Shown here in pieces: positions 11,490-23,154 of a DNA stretch of 64,000 nucleotides. The notes below the pieces were generated by a model. That model was not told the origin of the DNA, ran no database searches, and saw nothing but the letters and a program-made list of their open reading frames with translations. Both the position numbers and the translations under genes were made by a program. The stretch comes from Parasponia andersonii. Lineage: Eukaryota; Streptophyta; Magnoliopsida; Rosales; Cannabaceae. Positions within the stretch are counted from its first letter, which is position 1; the number at the start of each line of letters is the position of its first letter. The stretch lies in NCBI GenBank assembly GCA_002914805.1, contig JXTB01000471.1, positions 1 to 64,000 on the forward strand. The letters are read 5' to 3'.

Positions 11490-11828
11490 ACTACCCTCAT
11501 TTCCCTACTTGATGGATTCGTATCCATCAAGTGGGGAAATCATTTCTCCGTTCTTCCAATTTGAGGGATATGCGTGGCTCCCTCTTGCCGAAGCGGAGGC
11601 ACGTCATCCCATGTCGCAAAATTTTTTTAAATTTCAAAGTTCCGACGGTTCGGTCTCCCTTGCTTTGTCCTTTTCCAGAAAAACTCTTTGGCTCCGCCTC
11701 CATAAAAGCCGCATTTACGCTCATTTGTTACTTTACTAAAATCTTCAATTATTCTAGCCTCGTAAAATCTTAGGGTTTCCGACTTCTCCCCTTTCTAGAG
11801 ACTTTTTCTCTTTCGATCGTATCCAGAA

Positions 11829-14800
11829 TGATAGCCTCGAATCAAGATTAGGAACTTCGCCCCGTCGTGGACTCGGAGTTGGATTCACTGAGGAGACAAC
11901 TCTACCTCCCCAGCGGAGTCACGCTACAAAGTGTCAGGGCCCTGCGGATTGGTATCTACGTCCCTCTACCCTTGAAGGCTCTGTTATTCTGGGAAGAAAA
12001 TATCTGGAATGGCTGCGATTCCCTCTTTCTCCTCTAATCCACCAGTTCTTCGCTTTGACGGGGATCCACCCGATGCAGATAAACGCAAACGGGGTCATGA
12101 TTCTGATGGGGCTCTTTGCCCTGTCAGTTCTTTATAACCTGCATATCGACCTAGAGGTGGTCTTTTATGCTTACAAACTCACCTTCATCCCCAAAAAGAG
12201 TTCCTACCCCACCTTTTACCTTCAACCGCTCCCGGGACATCACATTTTCTGGGGCTTGCCGAGGTCGGACAAGCAATGGGACTCCCACTCTAGGCTATAC
12301 ACCGTTGGGAGGTGTGGTACTCCCCTTGGGTGAATGGAGGGCACTTCTAAATTCCCTCAGTTTTCCTGCAGAGTAAGTGCTAGGTCGTGATTTTTGGGTC
12401 TGCATTCTCCTCGTCCGTTATTGCTCACGTTATTTTGTCTTGTGCAGCCTCTGCAGAAGAAAACAGTTTCGAGCCGCATTTGTCGGCGGGGCGGCTCAAA
12501 GGCCTGGAAGGGATCGTCAACTTCGAATCTCCTGGGGACTGCCGACACATCCAGGCTGCCCTCAATCCCCAGGTGATGAATATGATGCTCAGGATGGTTT
12601 TATACCTTCCCTTCCCTCTAGACACCTGGGTTATCACGAAGCACCTGCGGAGTCGACTTGATGCCTCTGCCCTGAACCGATTCCACCGAGACGAGCACGA
12701 TCGCATCGCCATGATGAGTCGTCAGGTTACAGCTTCAAGCCAGTTGGCAAGTTCCAACGACCTGGTGGCACCGACTAGCCACGAGCTCGAAGAGGCCGTG
12801 AGGCTCGTGGCCGAAGAGTGTGTCAGGCTCTGTAGGTAGGAAGTCACCACTCCTAATAGGGCTAGAGGTGGGTTCATTTCCGCATCCTTGAGCTTCGTCG
12901 ATTGGGTTATGGCTGTGATCTAACCATGTTGCTTGTTCTTTACAGGTTCTGAGATAGGCCCCTCGGCAGACCCCTCGCCCGTCAAGAGGGGTACCGCTAG
13001 GCATAAGGCTCGACCCAAGGCAACCGCTGGTCGGCATCTCGTGGTGTCTTCAGAGGATGAAGTGCCCGTGGTCCCCCGCTCCAATGCAAGCGGACCTCCG
13101 TCCGGGGAAACGACGACCACACGGGCCATATATGGCAAGGGAACACCCCTGAGCCTACCTGAGGGGTCTGCTGCTCCAACTTCTTCCACTCCCGACTCCG
13201 GTTCGAAAATGAGCACGGGGTCGGGTGTTGCTTGCCTCGGTGGTGAGATCGCTGAGCTCAGTGGGGTGCTCTGAGGTTGAAATCTCGGCTGTCTTCCCCT
13301 CCTCCGGTCCCAATAAAGCGGCGCCATGAGGTCGGCTAATCTAAAGAAAAAGAGGGCCCGGCAGAGAAGAGGGGTAGGGTTGCCCCCTCGTTTGATAGTG
13401 ATGATGACAGGGCCATGTTGACCCTTCTGAGGAGAAGAAGGTCCGTGCGCAGCGGCCCGTCAGGAGGGGATGGTCAAGACAAGACCGAAAAATCACGTTT
13501 AGGCGGGGCTCCAAGGGGGACGGCAACTGAAATTACCGATATGTCAGGAGTTGTGGCGTCTTCTGCTGAGGATGCACCGCTTCCCGCCGTCACCGACGGC
13601 GCTCTCGGCTGTGCCCAACTTTCCTTCGTCCCTGCCACTACTGCTTCGGGGGTGTGCCCAGTCGAGGGAGAGGGTGCCCTCGCAGTTGGCAGGGTGGAGT
13701 CCCGTTCTGTGGATATGGACAATGCCCAAAGAGAGGGTCCAGCCACAGAACCCGAGCTGGAGGCGCTCTCCTTGGAGAACATCGAGCTCATCGCTAGCCG
13801 TACCTTTGCGTAGGTTTGGCTCGTCTGGTTATCTCCATATTTCTCAGCATCCTTGGTAGACGCTGACCTCTTTTTCATTTATCTTGCAGCTAGCCACCAT
13901 CTGGTCTTTCTATTCCTCTCGCATTAGGGACCTAACCGAGGAGTTGAACTCTCGCTCTGCACTGGCCGAGCGCAGCTAGGCTGCCCTTGCCGAGTTTAGG
14001 ACTGACTTCGACTTATATCGGAGCCTCGATGAGGCTAGGGTCAGTAGCACAGTGGCTCACGCCCTGAGTGTCGAGAGGGTCAGGCGCGAGGAGCTATCTG
14101 TGAGACTGGCCGAAGCGGAGGCCGACGGACTTGCTCAATCTGAGGCTGTCAGACTGGCCTAAAACGAGCTCAAGGTCAAGGAGCAAGAACTGTAGAATGC
14201 TGGGGCGGAGATGGGGCTGGCCTTCCTCGCTTACGATAGGGTCGTTGATGATGCTGAAAAGGCGAGGAAAGCTGAAGCGAGAGCCAAACTGGAGGCCCAT
14301 TCTCTGTAACGCAGACTCAACCGGTCGAATGAGGTAAGCCGACATCTTTACTTGGACCACGTAAAATTGATGGGGGCTCAAGTAGAGTTGTCTCGCAAGT
14401 ACGGCGAAGACCTTGCTAACATTAATACCCTTTTGGTCGACTTGTCGCAGCAGCAGGTGGAGCTGAGGCTGACGGCGCTAAGGGATAGACTAGCGAACGC
14501 AAAAAAACTAAAAATAAGGTATCAGAGGCAGGTGGATGTCCTTTCTACGGAAAGTTACAGGTATGGCTAGGAGAGCAGGGAATTCGAAGGCCACGTGGAG
14601 GTGATAGGGAATTCGAAGGCCACGCAGAGTTGGTAATACCAGACCAGTTTGACGAGCAGAAAAGCGTCGAGAGAGACCACTATTCCGTCAAGTACTACAT
14701 GCAGCAGCTTGGGGATGGGATCAACATCGCGTACCTTACTAATGAGCTGAAGATGCTTGCCGCGGAAAAGGACAGGCCCTCTATATCCGCCTCTGTTGCC

Positions 14801-15000
14801 AAAGAGCTTATCCCTGTTTCCGGTCCGCCAGATCAAACTTCAGAAGTCCCTGGCGGTCAGCCTGGTCTTGGGGCTTTAATTGTTGAAGGGTCTGGTGCAA
14901 TCATTTTATCCAGCGACGACTCTGACCTTGGTACGCCACCCTCCACCGGGGCTGGTCCAAGCACTGGAACTGGCTGCGCTCCCCTGGCCGGAGGTAATTA
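11829..15000 (+). mobile_element. Antisense gene-like region inside the Gypsy element
   Basis: On the strand opposite to gag-pol, codon-biased, GC-richer sequence runs for about 3.2 kb. It shows an N-terminal conserved segment (GVTLQSVRALRIGIYVPLPL near 11920), a Ser/Pro-rich middle (about 12950-13800) and a long Ala/Glu/Leu-rich stretch of coiled-coil character (about 13900-14560), ending near 15000. Intron-like GT...AG boundaries are visible near 12.4, 12.9 and 13.85 kb. Plant Tat-type Gypsy elements are known to carry such antisense ORFs; the product's role is unknown. It is broken in several places here. Confidence 0.65.
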
Positions 15001-15605
15001 GGGTCCCTAATTTTATATATTTGTAAAGTTGACCCTCATTATAACCGTCTGTATAAATAATAAGAACAGTGCAATTCTCTTTAGTCTATTCTCTTTTTCT
15101 TTATTGACCGCGTCCGGGGTAAAGTTGACCCTTGTTGTAACTGTCTGGAATCGGTCGTACATGATTTCGAGTTATTAGTAAGTCCTCCTCGAGCAATGAT
15201 CGACAAGATTAGTTCTAGAGATAGGGATATTAGCTCTGACTCATCCAGTTCTAAGGAGGTATAACTTCTGTTATGACTTGTCTTGGCAGAGTTCGACCCG
15301 CGGGTGTGGCTGGACTTCTCTGACCCTAAATAGGACCGCGCTCGGAACCAGCTCCAGGGGTTAGTTAATCACTGTCTAAATCCGTCGTTGCAGAGGAAGA
15401 GGCCCGGGCTCGGTTCTTATCGGGAGCAGATTGTGCGTTACCACTCTGACGTGTCTCTGTGAGTCCACCCAAAACCCGCTTCTCGTAAATAGAGCTTTTG
15501 GGTGCGCGTCCCCGTCGATCGTTCCTTTTGTATTTTTTTCGGAAATAATAAACAGGACCCGATTTTAACTTCTGTCTTAGTGCCTGGTGTATGCATAATA
15601 AAATA
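15001..15605. other. Non-coding interval between antisense region and repeat arrays
   Basis: No domain was recognised. It contains two related stretches with AAAGTTGACCCT (near 15025 and 15121), hinting at further short tandem duplication within the element. Confidence 0.4.
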
Positions 15606-15945
15606 TTGTCTGGGGAGGGTCTGCTTCCAACGGGTAGACCCTGACCTCTTTTAACCTTTCTTTTGCATACGGCTAAAACTTTGTCTGGATGGGTCCACTT
15701 CCAACGGGTAGACCCTGACCCCTTTAACCTTCGCCATGCGTACGGCTAGAATGTTGTCTAGGGAGGGTCCGCTTACAATGGGTAGACCCTGACCCCTTTA
15801 ACCTTCGCCATGTGTACGACTAGAATGTTGTCTGGGGAGGGTCCGCTTACAACGGGTAGACCCTGACCCCTTTAACCTTCGCCATGCGTATGGCTAGAAT
15901 GTTGTCTGGGGAGAGTCCGCTTACAACGGGTAGACTCTGTCCCTG
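15606..15945. repeat. Tandem array, period about 74 bp, 4.5 units
   Basis: Units start with TTGTCTGG/TTGTCTAG at 15606, 15681, 15754, 15828 and 15902, giving steps of 75, 73, 74 and 74. Each contains CGGGTAGACCCTGACC or a close variant. The array lies in the non-coding 3' part of the Gypsy element. Confidence 0.9.
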
Positions 15946-15959
15946 CTTTCCTTTGGGGG

Positions 15960-16285
15960 CATGTCGCAAACTTTTGATGCGTGACTCTTCCTTCTTCATA
16001 CATTTTCTTGGGCCATCGGCAATCCTTTCATTGCACGACATGATTTCCATAGTACGATCATTTTCGAGGTCTGCTAGCAAGTTCTTGGTTGCGCAGCTCT
16101 TTCCTCTTCGTACCATTCCTCGGGCCATCGGCAAGAATTTTATTGTACGATGTGGTTCCCATAGTACGATCGTTTTCGAGATCTGCTGGCAAAATTTTGG
16201 TTGCGTAGCTCTTTCCTCTTCGTACGTTTTCTCGGGTCGTCGATAAGTGACGTGATCCCTATAGTACAATCTTTGATTGCGTGAA
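15960..16285. repeat. Tandem array, period 112 bp, about 3 units
   Basis: GGGCCATCGGCAA-type starts recur at 16010, 16122 and 16234. Units share TAGTACGATC and TTTTCGAG.., and they diverge more than units of the neighbouring arrays. Confidence 0.8.
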
Positions 16286-16289
16286 TAAT

Positions 16290-16785
16290 GCATGGGGTCT
16301 GCCACTATGGGCAGACCCCTTTTCCACAGCAATCCAAAAGATAAATCTATGCGGCAAAAAGGGAACTTAACCTGTTTTGGATTTAAGCTTTCCAATAATA
16401 TAAGTATTCACGTGGGTCTTACATCATACGCATGTGTCTCACACGTGAATAGTGTGTGGGGTCTGCCACTGTGGGCAGACCCCTTTTCCATAGTAGTCCA
16501 AGAGATAAATCCATGCGGCAAAAAAGGAACTTGACCTGTTTTGGATTTAAGCTTTCTAATAATATAAGCATTCACGTGGGTCTTACATCATACGCATATG
16601 TCTCACACATGAATAGTGTGTGGGGTCTGTCACTGTGGGCAGACCCTTTTTCCATAGCAGTCCAAAAGATAAATCCATACGGTAAAAAGGGAACTTAACT
16701 TGTTTTGGATTTAAGCTTTTCAATAATATAAGCATTCACGTGGGTCTTACATCACATGCACGTGTCTCACACGTGATACTTTTTC
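16290..16785. repeat. Tandem array, period 164 bp, about 3 units
   Basis: Units begin GGGGTCTGCCACT at 16293, 16457 and 16621, exactly 164 bp apart. Each unit itself contains CACGTG-type palindromes (CACGTGGGTCTTACATCA). The array abuts the integrase end. Confidence 0.9.
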
Positions 16786-16789
16786 AAGT

Positions 16790-17830
16790 GCTGAGCGTTC
16801 TACGTGTTCGGCAAGTCTTTTCCGGTCTTGAGTTCTTTCAGGACATACGCACCATTGTCAAGTGCTTTGATCACCTCATAAGGTCCAATCTAATTGGAGT
16901 CCAGTTTCGAGGAATTCCCTGTTCTGACTTTCAAGACCCGATCCATGACTTTGAATCGTCGAGCACTAACATTCTTTGCGTAGTAGGACCTAGCCTGCTG
17001 GTGGTATAAAGCCAGGTGGACCAAAGCCATATTTCTCGTTTCTTCCAGGAGGTCTGTGTTATGGTTTAATTGCCGTTCGTTTAATGGGGCATCTCTTACT
17101 TCTTCGGAGCGAAGAGTCGGGAGGCCGACCTCGGTCGGGATCACAGCCTCTGATCCATAGACCATGGCGAATGGCGTTCTTCCAGTCGACCTCCGCTCTA
17201 TGGTTCGATGGGCCCACACAATGGCCGGTAGCTCTTCTAACCACCTGCCTTTAGCCTCTTGCAAGTTCTTTTTGATATTGCTGAATATGGCTTTGTTCGT
17301 TGCCTCTGCTTGGCCGTTCCCCTGAGGATAGTTTATGGAAGAGAAACTGAGCCTTATATCATACAGCTCGTACAACTCCTTGAGCTTAGCATTTTGGAAC
17401 TGTGTGCCATGATCGGCGTGTATCTCTTTCGGAATCCCGTATTGATAGATTATATTTTTCCAAATGAAGTTAATTGTGTCTACTTTGTTCACGGTCGCGT
17501 AGGCTTCAGCCTCTACTCATTTGGTGAAATAATCTGTGGCAAGCAGGATGTACCTTCTTCCCCTTGGACTTCTGGGGAGCTCTCTAACGATGTCCAAACC
17601 CTACTTAGCGAATGGCCAGGGCATTATGTTCGAATGGAGATCCTCCGCGGGTTGGCGTTTCATGGGGGCGAACCTCTAGCACTTATCATATTTTTTGACG
17701 AATTGGGCCACCTCTGTCATCATATATGGCCAGAAGTATCCGGCCATCAGAGCCTTGTGGGCGAGGCTATGTCCGCTAGAGTGGTTGCTGCATACTCCCT
17801 CGTGGATTTCTTCCATCAGTTTTTGCGCTT
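16790..17830 (-). mobile_element. Gypsy element: integrase region
   Basis: The minus strand shows the zinc-binding N-terminus (GYFWPYMMTEVAQFV near 17700), the catalytic core (YGIPKEIHADHGTQF near 17420; YPQGNGQAEATNKAIF near 17310) and a C-terminal part near 16890-17000. Fossil, with more than one break. Confidence 0.85.
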
Positions 17831-17979
17831 CGTCGGGACCTACACACCGCAGCATCGGCCTCATTATCGATCTCCTATATAGTTGTTCCCCCACCATCGA
17901 GTATCTGGTAGCCTTCAGCCTGAACGACCTCACTTCTTGGGGATCTGGGGGCAGGTTCCCCAATGCCAAATACTGGGTG

Positions 17980-18530
17980 ATGGGTTTCATCCATCCCTCA
18001 TCTACGGAGCTGGCTGCAAATACATGATGTGCGGGGGTCTCTAAGGGGTCTTTCATATTCCTGTCCTCTAGGAGAATCTCTGCGTGTCCCATTCCTCTGG
18101 TCGACGTGCTCTTAGCTAGCTCATCAGCCTTCTGATTCATCTCTCTGGGAATCTGTACGATATTATAACTACTAAAGCGGGCTTTTTCCCTCATTACTTT
18201 GGAGAAGTACCTGTGTAATCTCAGCTCTTTTACTTCGAAGTCTCCCTTGACCTGACTCACAAACAACTGCAAGTCAGTCATTACTGCGATGCTCTCTACT
18301 CCGAAATGTAGGGCCAATTCAAGGCCTTGCAGTAGGGCCTCGTACTCCGCCTCGTTATTCGTTGCCTGGAAACTAAGCCTCAAGGCTTTCTCTACTCTAA
18401 GTCCTGTTAGGGTCTGCAGGACTATCCCGATACCTGACCCCGAGGTATTTATGGATTCGTCGGTGTAGAGGGTCCAGGCTGAAGGGTGGCGGGGGTGAGA
18501 CATTTGAAGCAGATCGTGTAGCTCGCCGAA
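17980..18530 (-). mobile_element. Gypsy element: second (additional) RNase H domain
   Basis: The minus strand reads WTLYTDESINTSGSGIGIVL, then NNEAEYEALLQGLELAL and a MTDLQLFVSQ segment, the plant/archaeal-type RNase H fold placed between the first RNase H and the integrase. This second RNase H is characteristic of the Tat lineage. Confidence 0.8.
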
Positions 18531-18559
18531 GGATTTGATTTCCACCAGGAAATCCACTA

Positions 18560-20036
18560 TGACCCGCACTTTCTTTAGTACTCAGGGCCGATACTCGATG
18601 TCGTATATCCCTACCTCGATGGCCCACTTAGTTAGTCATCCCGATAGGTCTGGTTTGGCCAAAATCTGCTGAATGGGGAAATCCATATACACGGTAATAG
18701 AGTGTGCTTCAAAGTACTGCCTGAGTCTCTTCTTAGCGTTGACCAGAGCGAGGACCAGATTCTCCGCCATACTATATCGTGTCTCGGCGTCCAGGAGCAT
18801 GCGGCTTGTATAGAACACTGGCTTCTGCTTGCTGTCTTCCTCGACGAATAGTACGACGCTGATCGCTACTTCGGACACTGCTAAATAAGCATACAGGCAC
18901 TCCCCCTCTGCCGAGGAAGCCAGGACGAGCAGGTGACTTAGTTACAGCTTGAGGTCTGTCAGTGCCCTGTCCTGTTCCTCCCCCCAAGCAACAGTGGAGC
19001 TTCTCTTTATGCACTGGAAAAAAGGCTTGCATCGGTCAGATATCTTGGAGACAAACCGGCTGAGGGCGGCTATCTTCCCAGCTAGGTGCTGGACTTCCCG
19101 AATAGTCGAGGGTCTCTGCACATCTGTTATAGAGGACAACTGGGTAGGGTTAGCCTCGATACCCCTTCTGCTTACGATGTGCCCCAGGAACTAGTCAGAG
19201 GACACTGTGAACGCGCATTTCTTGGGGTTCAGACGCATCCGATATTGCTTCAGAATTTGGAAACACTCGTCCAAATGTCCCAGATGACCTGAAGATTCTC
19301 TGCTCTTTACGACCATATCATCGATATAGACTTCCATAGTTTTCTCTAGCTGCCCGACGAACATTTTGTTCATGAGCCTCTGGTAGGTCACCCCCGCATT
19401 CTTCAAACCAAACGGCATGCGTTTGTAACAGTACAGACCTCACTCTGTGATAAATGCCGTGTGGATCTGGTCTTTCTCGTACAGAGGGATCTAGTTGTAC
19501 CCTGAGTGGGCATCTAAAAAACTCATTCTGTCGAATCTTGCCGTTGCATCTATCATCTGGTCGATCTTTGGCAGGGGAAAGCTATCCTTCGGGCAAGCTT
19601 TGTTCAAGTTGGTGAAGTCTATATAAGTTCGGTCGTCGCCATTCTTCTTCTTTACTACCACTGGGTTGGAGATCCAAGATGGGTATACGCATTCCATGAT
19701 TAGGCCATTCTCTAATAGCGTCTCTACCTCCTTGTTGATCACCCTGTTTTTCCCTGGCGCGAACCTTCTGGGCCTCTGCCTGATTGAAGGGAAATTTGGA
19801 TCTATGTTTAACCGGTGACAGGCATGCGCGGGGTCAATCTCGGGCATGTCATCGTGGGACCAAGCAAAGATGTTTTGGTTCTGCCTCAGGAATCCCAACA
19901 GCTCGTTCTTTTCCTCTTCGGGCAACAGGGCCCCGACTAATATTACCTTCGTCGGCTCCGCCTCTTTCAAAGGGACCGCCACCAGCTTCTCAATCGTAGA
20001 TTCTGGTCCGTCAGACTCCTCCTCGATCTGTTTCAT
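18560..20036 (-). mobile_element. Gypsy element: reverse transcriptase and first RNase H
   Basis: RT landmarks on the minus strand are RTYIDFTNLNKACPKDSFPL (near 19600), [18 protein letters not shown] (near 19400) and the YIDDMVVKS active-site box (near 19325). The first RNase H follows (SRMLLDAETRYSMAENLVLA near 18780). Broken in a few places. Confidence 0.9.
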
Positions 20037-20067
20037 GTATACTGGCAGGCGGTCCTTTGATTGCTAT

Positions 20068-20570
20068 TCATCCTTCCGTCGGGGTGTTCGTACTCGCATC
20101 GGGTCCCTTCAGGGCTACTGAAAAACATTTTATCGCGGAGGCCTGGTCTCCTTTGATGCCTATCGTATAGGTACCATCCTTTGATTGACATCTTAAGACT
20201 TGGTGGAGGGTGGAGGCGACTCCATGTATGACGTGGATCCATCCTCTCCCCATGATGACGTTGAAGGAGGATGGGCAGTCAATAACGACGAAGTCCACGT
20301 CCAAGCATCTCTCCACCGCGCAGACCTTCAAGGTCACAACGCCCAAGGGGCTAACCTTGGTACTATCGAAAGCGAACAGTGGCTGGCAGGTCGGTCTGAG
20401 CGTGTTCCGATTCAGGCCCGTGTTCTCGAACGTGTTGAGGAACGATATTGACGCTGCTTCCACCGTCGATTAGGACCCTTCCGACCAACGCGGAGTCGAT
20501 CTGTAACTTAATCACTAGGGGGTCGTCGTGTGGCAGGCGCACCGTGGTCAAATCTTACTGGGTGAAGACG
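20068..20570 (-). mobile_element. Gypsy element: aspartic protease region
   Basis: The minus strand reads GRVLIDGGSSVNIVPQ near 20460, the retroviral-type aspartic protease motif (DGGSS form), followed by a segment with FNVIMGRGWIHVIHGV typical of the region between protease and RT in plant Gypsy elements. Confidence 0.8.
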
Positions 20571-20664
20571 ATGGGGGCAGTAGAGGTGCAGCTTTCACCC
20601 ACCCTTAAATGGTTAATGGAATGTCCCATCCCCCTTAGGCATTTCACCTGCTCCTCGATTTTTC

Positions 20665-22208
20665 TTAGGCACTTTTCCTTCTCTTCCTGACCCTGGGTCT
20701 GCCCACGATGGTCGGCACTATCCTCAGGGCCTGGTCTCCTGACCCGTAGGCCTGGGTCTGTTCGCCTTTTTCGGGCCTAGTGGTATCTTCCCGCGGTTGG
20801 ATTCCGCCAGTCTTTACATACTGCTTCAATTTGCCAGCATGAATCACCACCATGACCAACGCATAGAGGTTACGGCAGTTGATGGTGTCATGTCCGTGAT
20901 CTTTGTGAAATTGGCAGTACCTATTCCTGTTTTTCATATGCTCAGGAACGCAAGATTTGGGCGGGTCTTTGAAAATGCCCCTGTCCTTGTTTTGGAGGTA
21001 GATCATATCGATCGGTGTGTTGAGCTCGTACTTCGGCAATGGGTCACGGGACACCTTCTTCCTCTTGCCGCCTTCTCGACCGCCCGGGGTGGGGGCTTCC
21101 TATTTCAGAATCAGCCCTCAGTCTGGCGTGGGCCTCTTTACCCCTTGCAGGGCCAGGGCTTGTGCCGGCACTGTTGTTATCGCGGCAGATGCCTTGGGTG
21201 TTTTCTGGCGACTTTCCAATACCCTGAATACCCCTTCCGATTTGGCCTGGACGTCTGCCATATCGTACGGAAGGTTCAAGAGCAGGTGGTCCGACAGCAT
21301 CGATCCAGGAAATGCGTCAGGTATTCTTTCGGAGACTCGTTTACGATTTGTTCCAGCCGGTCAAGGTCTCGCATGGTTTTCTGCTGCCTCCGGGCACCCG
21401 CGTACTGTTTCAAGAAAAGTTTGCAGAAATCTTCGAACCCATTTATAGATTTCTCTGGGTGCTGTCTAAACCATAATAGGGCTGGTCCCGCCAGGGTCGT
21501 GGAGAAGACCTTGCAAGTTATAGCTTCATCCCTGGTTTCCAAGGCCATCTTCTACTGAAAATGATATATGTGATCGAGGGGGTCGATTTTTCCCTCGAAC
21601 GGCCTGAAGATTGGAGTAGTGAAGTCTCTTGGCTTGGGCTCCATCTGGATCCAATCAGCGAAGGCCGTTCGGCAGATCCCTCGCAGAGTTTGCTCAGCTA
21701 GGTCATCGGAGGTCTGGCTGTGATGGGCCCCAAGCCTCTTACTCAGCTCTGCCATCATTTCTTGCTTCCAGTTGGGGAGCACAACTTTTAGGCTTTCTTG
21801 GTGTCTTTTGGCTATTGTCGCTCCAGCTCGGAACGGCCTTATTTGACTTTGTTGTTCTCCTTGCATCTGTGATCGGGATGGGGCGGGCATTTCCCTCGGC
21901 GGTTGGCCCTCGGGCCCTTGTTGGACTTCTATGTCGAAATCTTCCCTTCGCTCGCTCCTGGCTTTGCTTGCCAGCAGCTCCTCAAGGCGGGCGTTATCCC
22001 TATGCACCTATGCGACTTCATCTTTTAAACCCATGATGGCCTCGTGGGCGATCTCTGCTTTCCGACTAGCTTTTGCCAGTGCGGCGAGCATCTGGTCCAG
22101 CTTTTGCTCCAGTCCAGGTTGCGCTCCCTGGGAGCTTCCTTCGGCATCGGGTGGATTTCCGCCAGCGTCGGGACGTGTGCTTCCGGTTGTCATTCTCGAA
22201 GGTGCCAT
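20665..22208 (-). mobile_element. Gypsy element: gag region
   Basis: The minus strand shows a start region (MAPSRMTTGSTRPDAGG from 22208), a capsid-like domain (LWFRQHPEKSINGFEDFCK near 21470) and a zinc-knuckle-like motif CQFHKDHGHDTINC near 20910. Broken in several places. Confidence 0.85.
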
Positions 22209-22314
22209 CTTCCAATGCTATATGGCTTCTTGTTCAGGGAGAGTGCGATCGTGAGACTCTGACTCTTCCTCTCACACTCAAAGAAAAAATGGTTTCCCAC
22301 AGACGGCGCCAAAC

Positions 22315-23149
22315 TGTTGGAGCAGTTTTCAACAGCTGTCCATGTGTCTCTTAACTGCCGGTGTCATTTCCTCCAACTATCCATGTGTCCTTGCTATCCT
22401 AAAGAGCTTTTGACTTCAGGCAAAATCGGAGAGGCGGGGGAGCTCACCAGCAAAGGCTCTCCGATGCTTGAGTCAGTTATTTATTTTTAATTCAGAGTAT
22501 CAAAGATTTTATTTTTCTCTGTATCTGTATGAGTATATCTTTGTTTCTTACTCGTAAACTTTTAAATATTTCTTTTTGTATGCATACATGCCTCTCTTTT
22601 GGGGACGCATGGCTCATATATATAGTCCTGAAATTGTAAACCTCTTGGTTCTCAATCTCAGGACCGGGTACCTTTTTCGTCAAGACTTACTCCAGAAGTC
22701 ACAGGCCGAGATTACTGTGATCCCTCCTACACCGCTGTAGCCTAGTGTCAGCCGTCGCCTATGGCTCGAGTCTGTCAGGGGTGAGATTTGGACAAATCGT
22801 CATTCTGTCAAGACAGTTTGCCCCCTGCGCACACCTACTCAAGATCACATTAAATGCTCTGTCTGGGTCTGGAGCTGTGAGTTGCTTTCTATTGTACTCT
22901 GGTAGAAGACCCGTGGGGCTTCTGACCCCCAGCTATCGAGGTAAGAATCGGACTGGGCCAAGTCCATCCAGGGTCTGGGATGGGCTCGGCCCTAACCTCG
23001 GACAGCCCAATGGCCGATGTGGTACTACGTGCGACTCGCGTGGCCTTTAACTAGTCACTCTGGACATATGTCAGATGGTGTGCCCTGTTTGTGACCTGTT
23101 CTGCCACTTAATCATCCACGTGGTGTATGATTTGGGAACGGGTCCCACA
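22315..23149 (-). repeat. 5' LTR of the Tat-like Gypsy element
   Basis: An 835 bp repeat beginning TGTTGGAG and ending CCCACA on the plus strand. The primer-binding site (TTTGGCGCC on the minus strand) lies directly to its left at about 22301-22314. The right end touches kinase copy 3 sequence. Confidence 0.9.
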
Positions 23150-23154
23150 CATAT

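Larger units (their letters stand above)
10843..23149 (-). mobile_element. Large Ty3/Gypsy LTR retrotransposon, Tat-like lineage (fossil)
   Basis: An element of about 12.3 kb on the minus strand, inserted at the 5' end of kinase copy 3. Parts from its 5' side: LTR (22315-23149), primer-binding site TTTGGCGCC, gag, protease, reverse transcriptase, RNase H, a second RNase H, integrase, tandem-repeat arrays, an antisense gene-like region, a purine-rich tract next to the other LTR, and that LTR (10843-11489), which is shorter than its partner. Dual RNase H domains and an antisense ORF between pol and the 3' LTR are known features of plant Tat-type Gypsy elements. The LTRs differ at roughly 8% of bases by eye, suggesting insertion a few million years ago. 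The coding regions carry roughly ten or more breaks, so it is dead. Confidence 0.9.

Noticed and set aside
12357-13878. Several long minus-strand frames across the GC-rich part of the Gypsy element
   Set aside because: They are shadows of the plus-strand antisense region; composition makes both strands open, and only the plus strand shows consistent segments.
15606-16785. Regular repeat arrays considered as CRISPR-like
   Set aside because: Units are contiguous tandem repeats without unique spacers, in a plant retroelement.
17259-22254. Long plus-strand frames over the Gypsy pol and gag
   Set aside because: They are opposite-strand shadows of recognised RT, RNase H, integrase and gag sequence.
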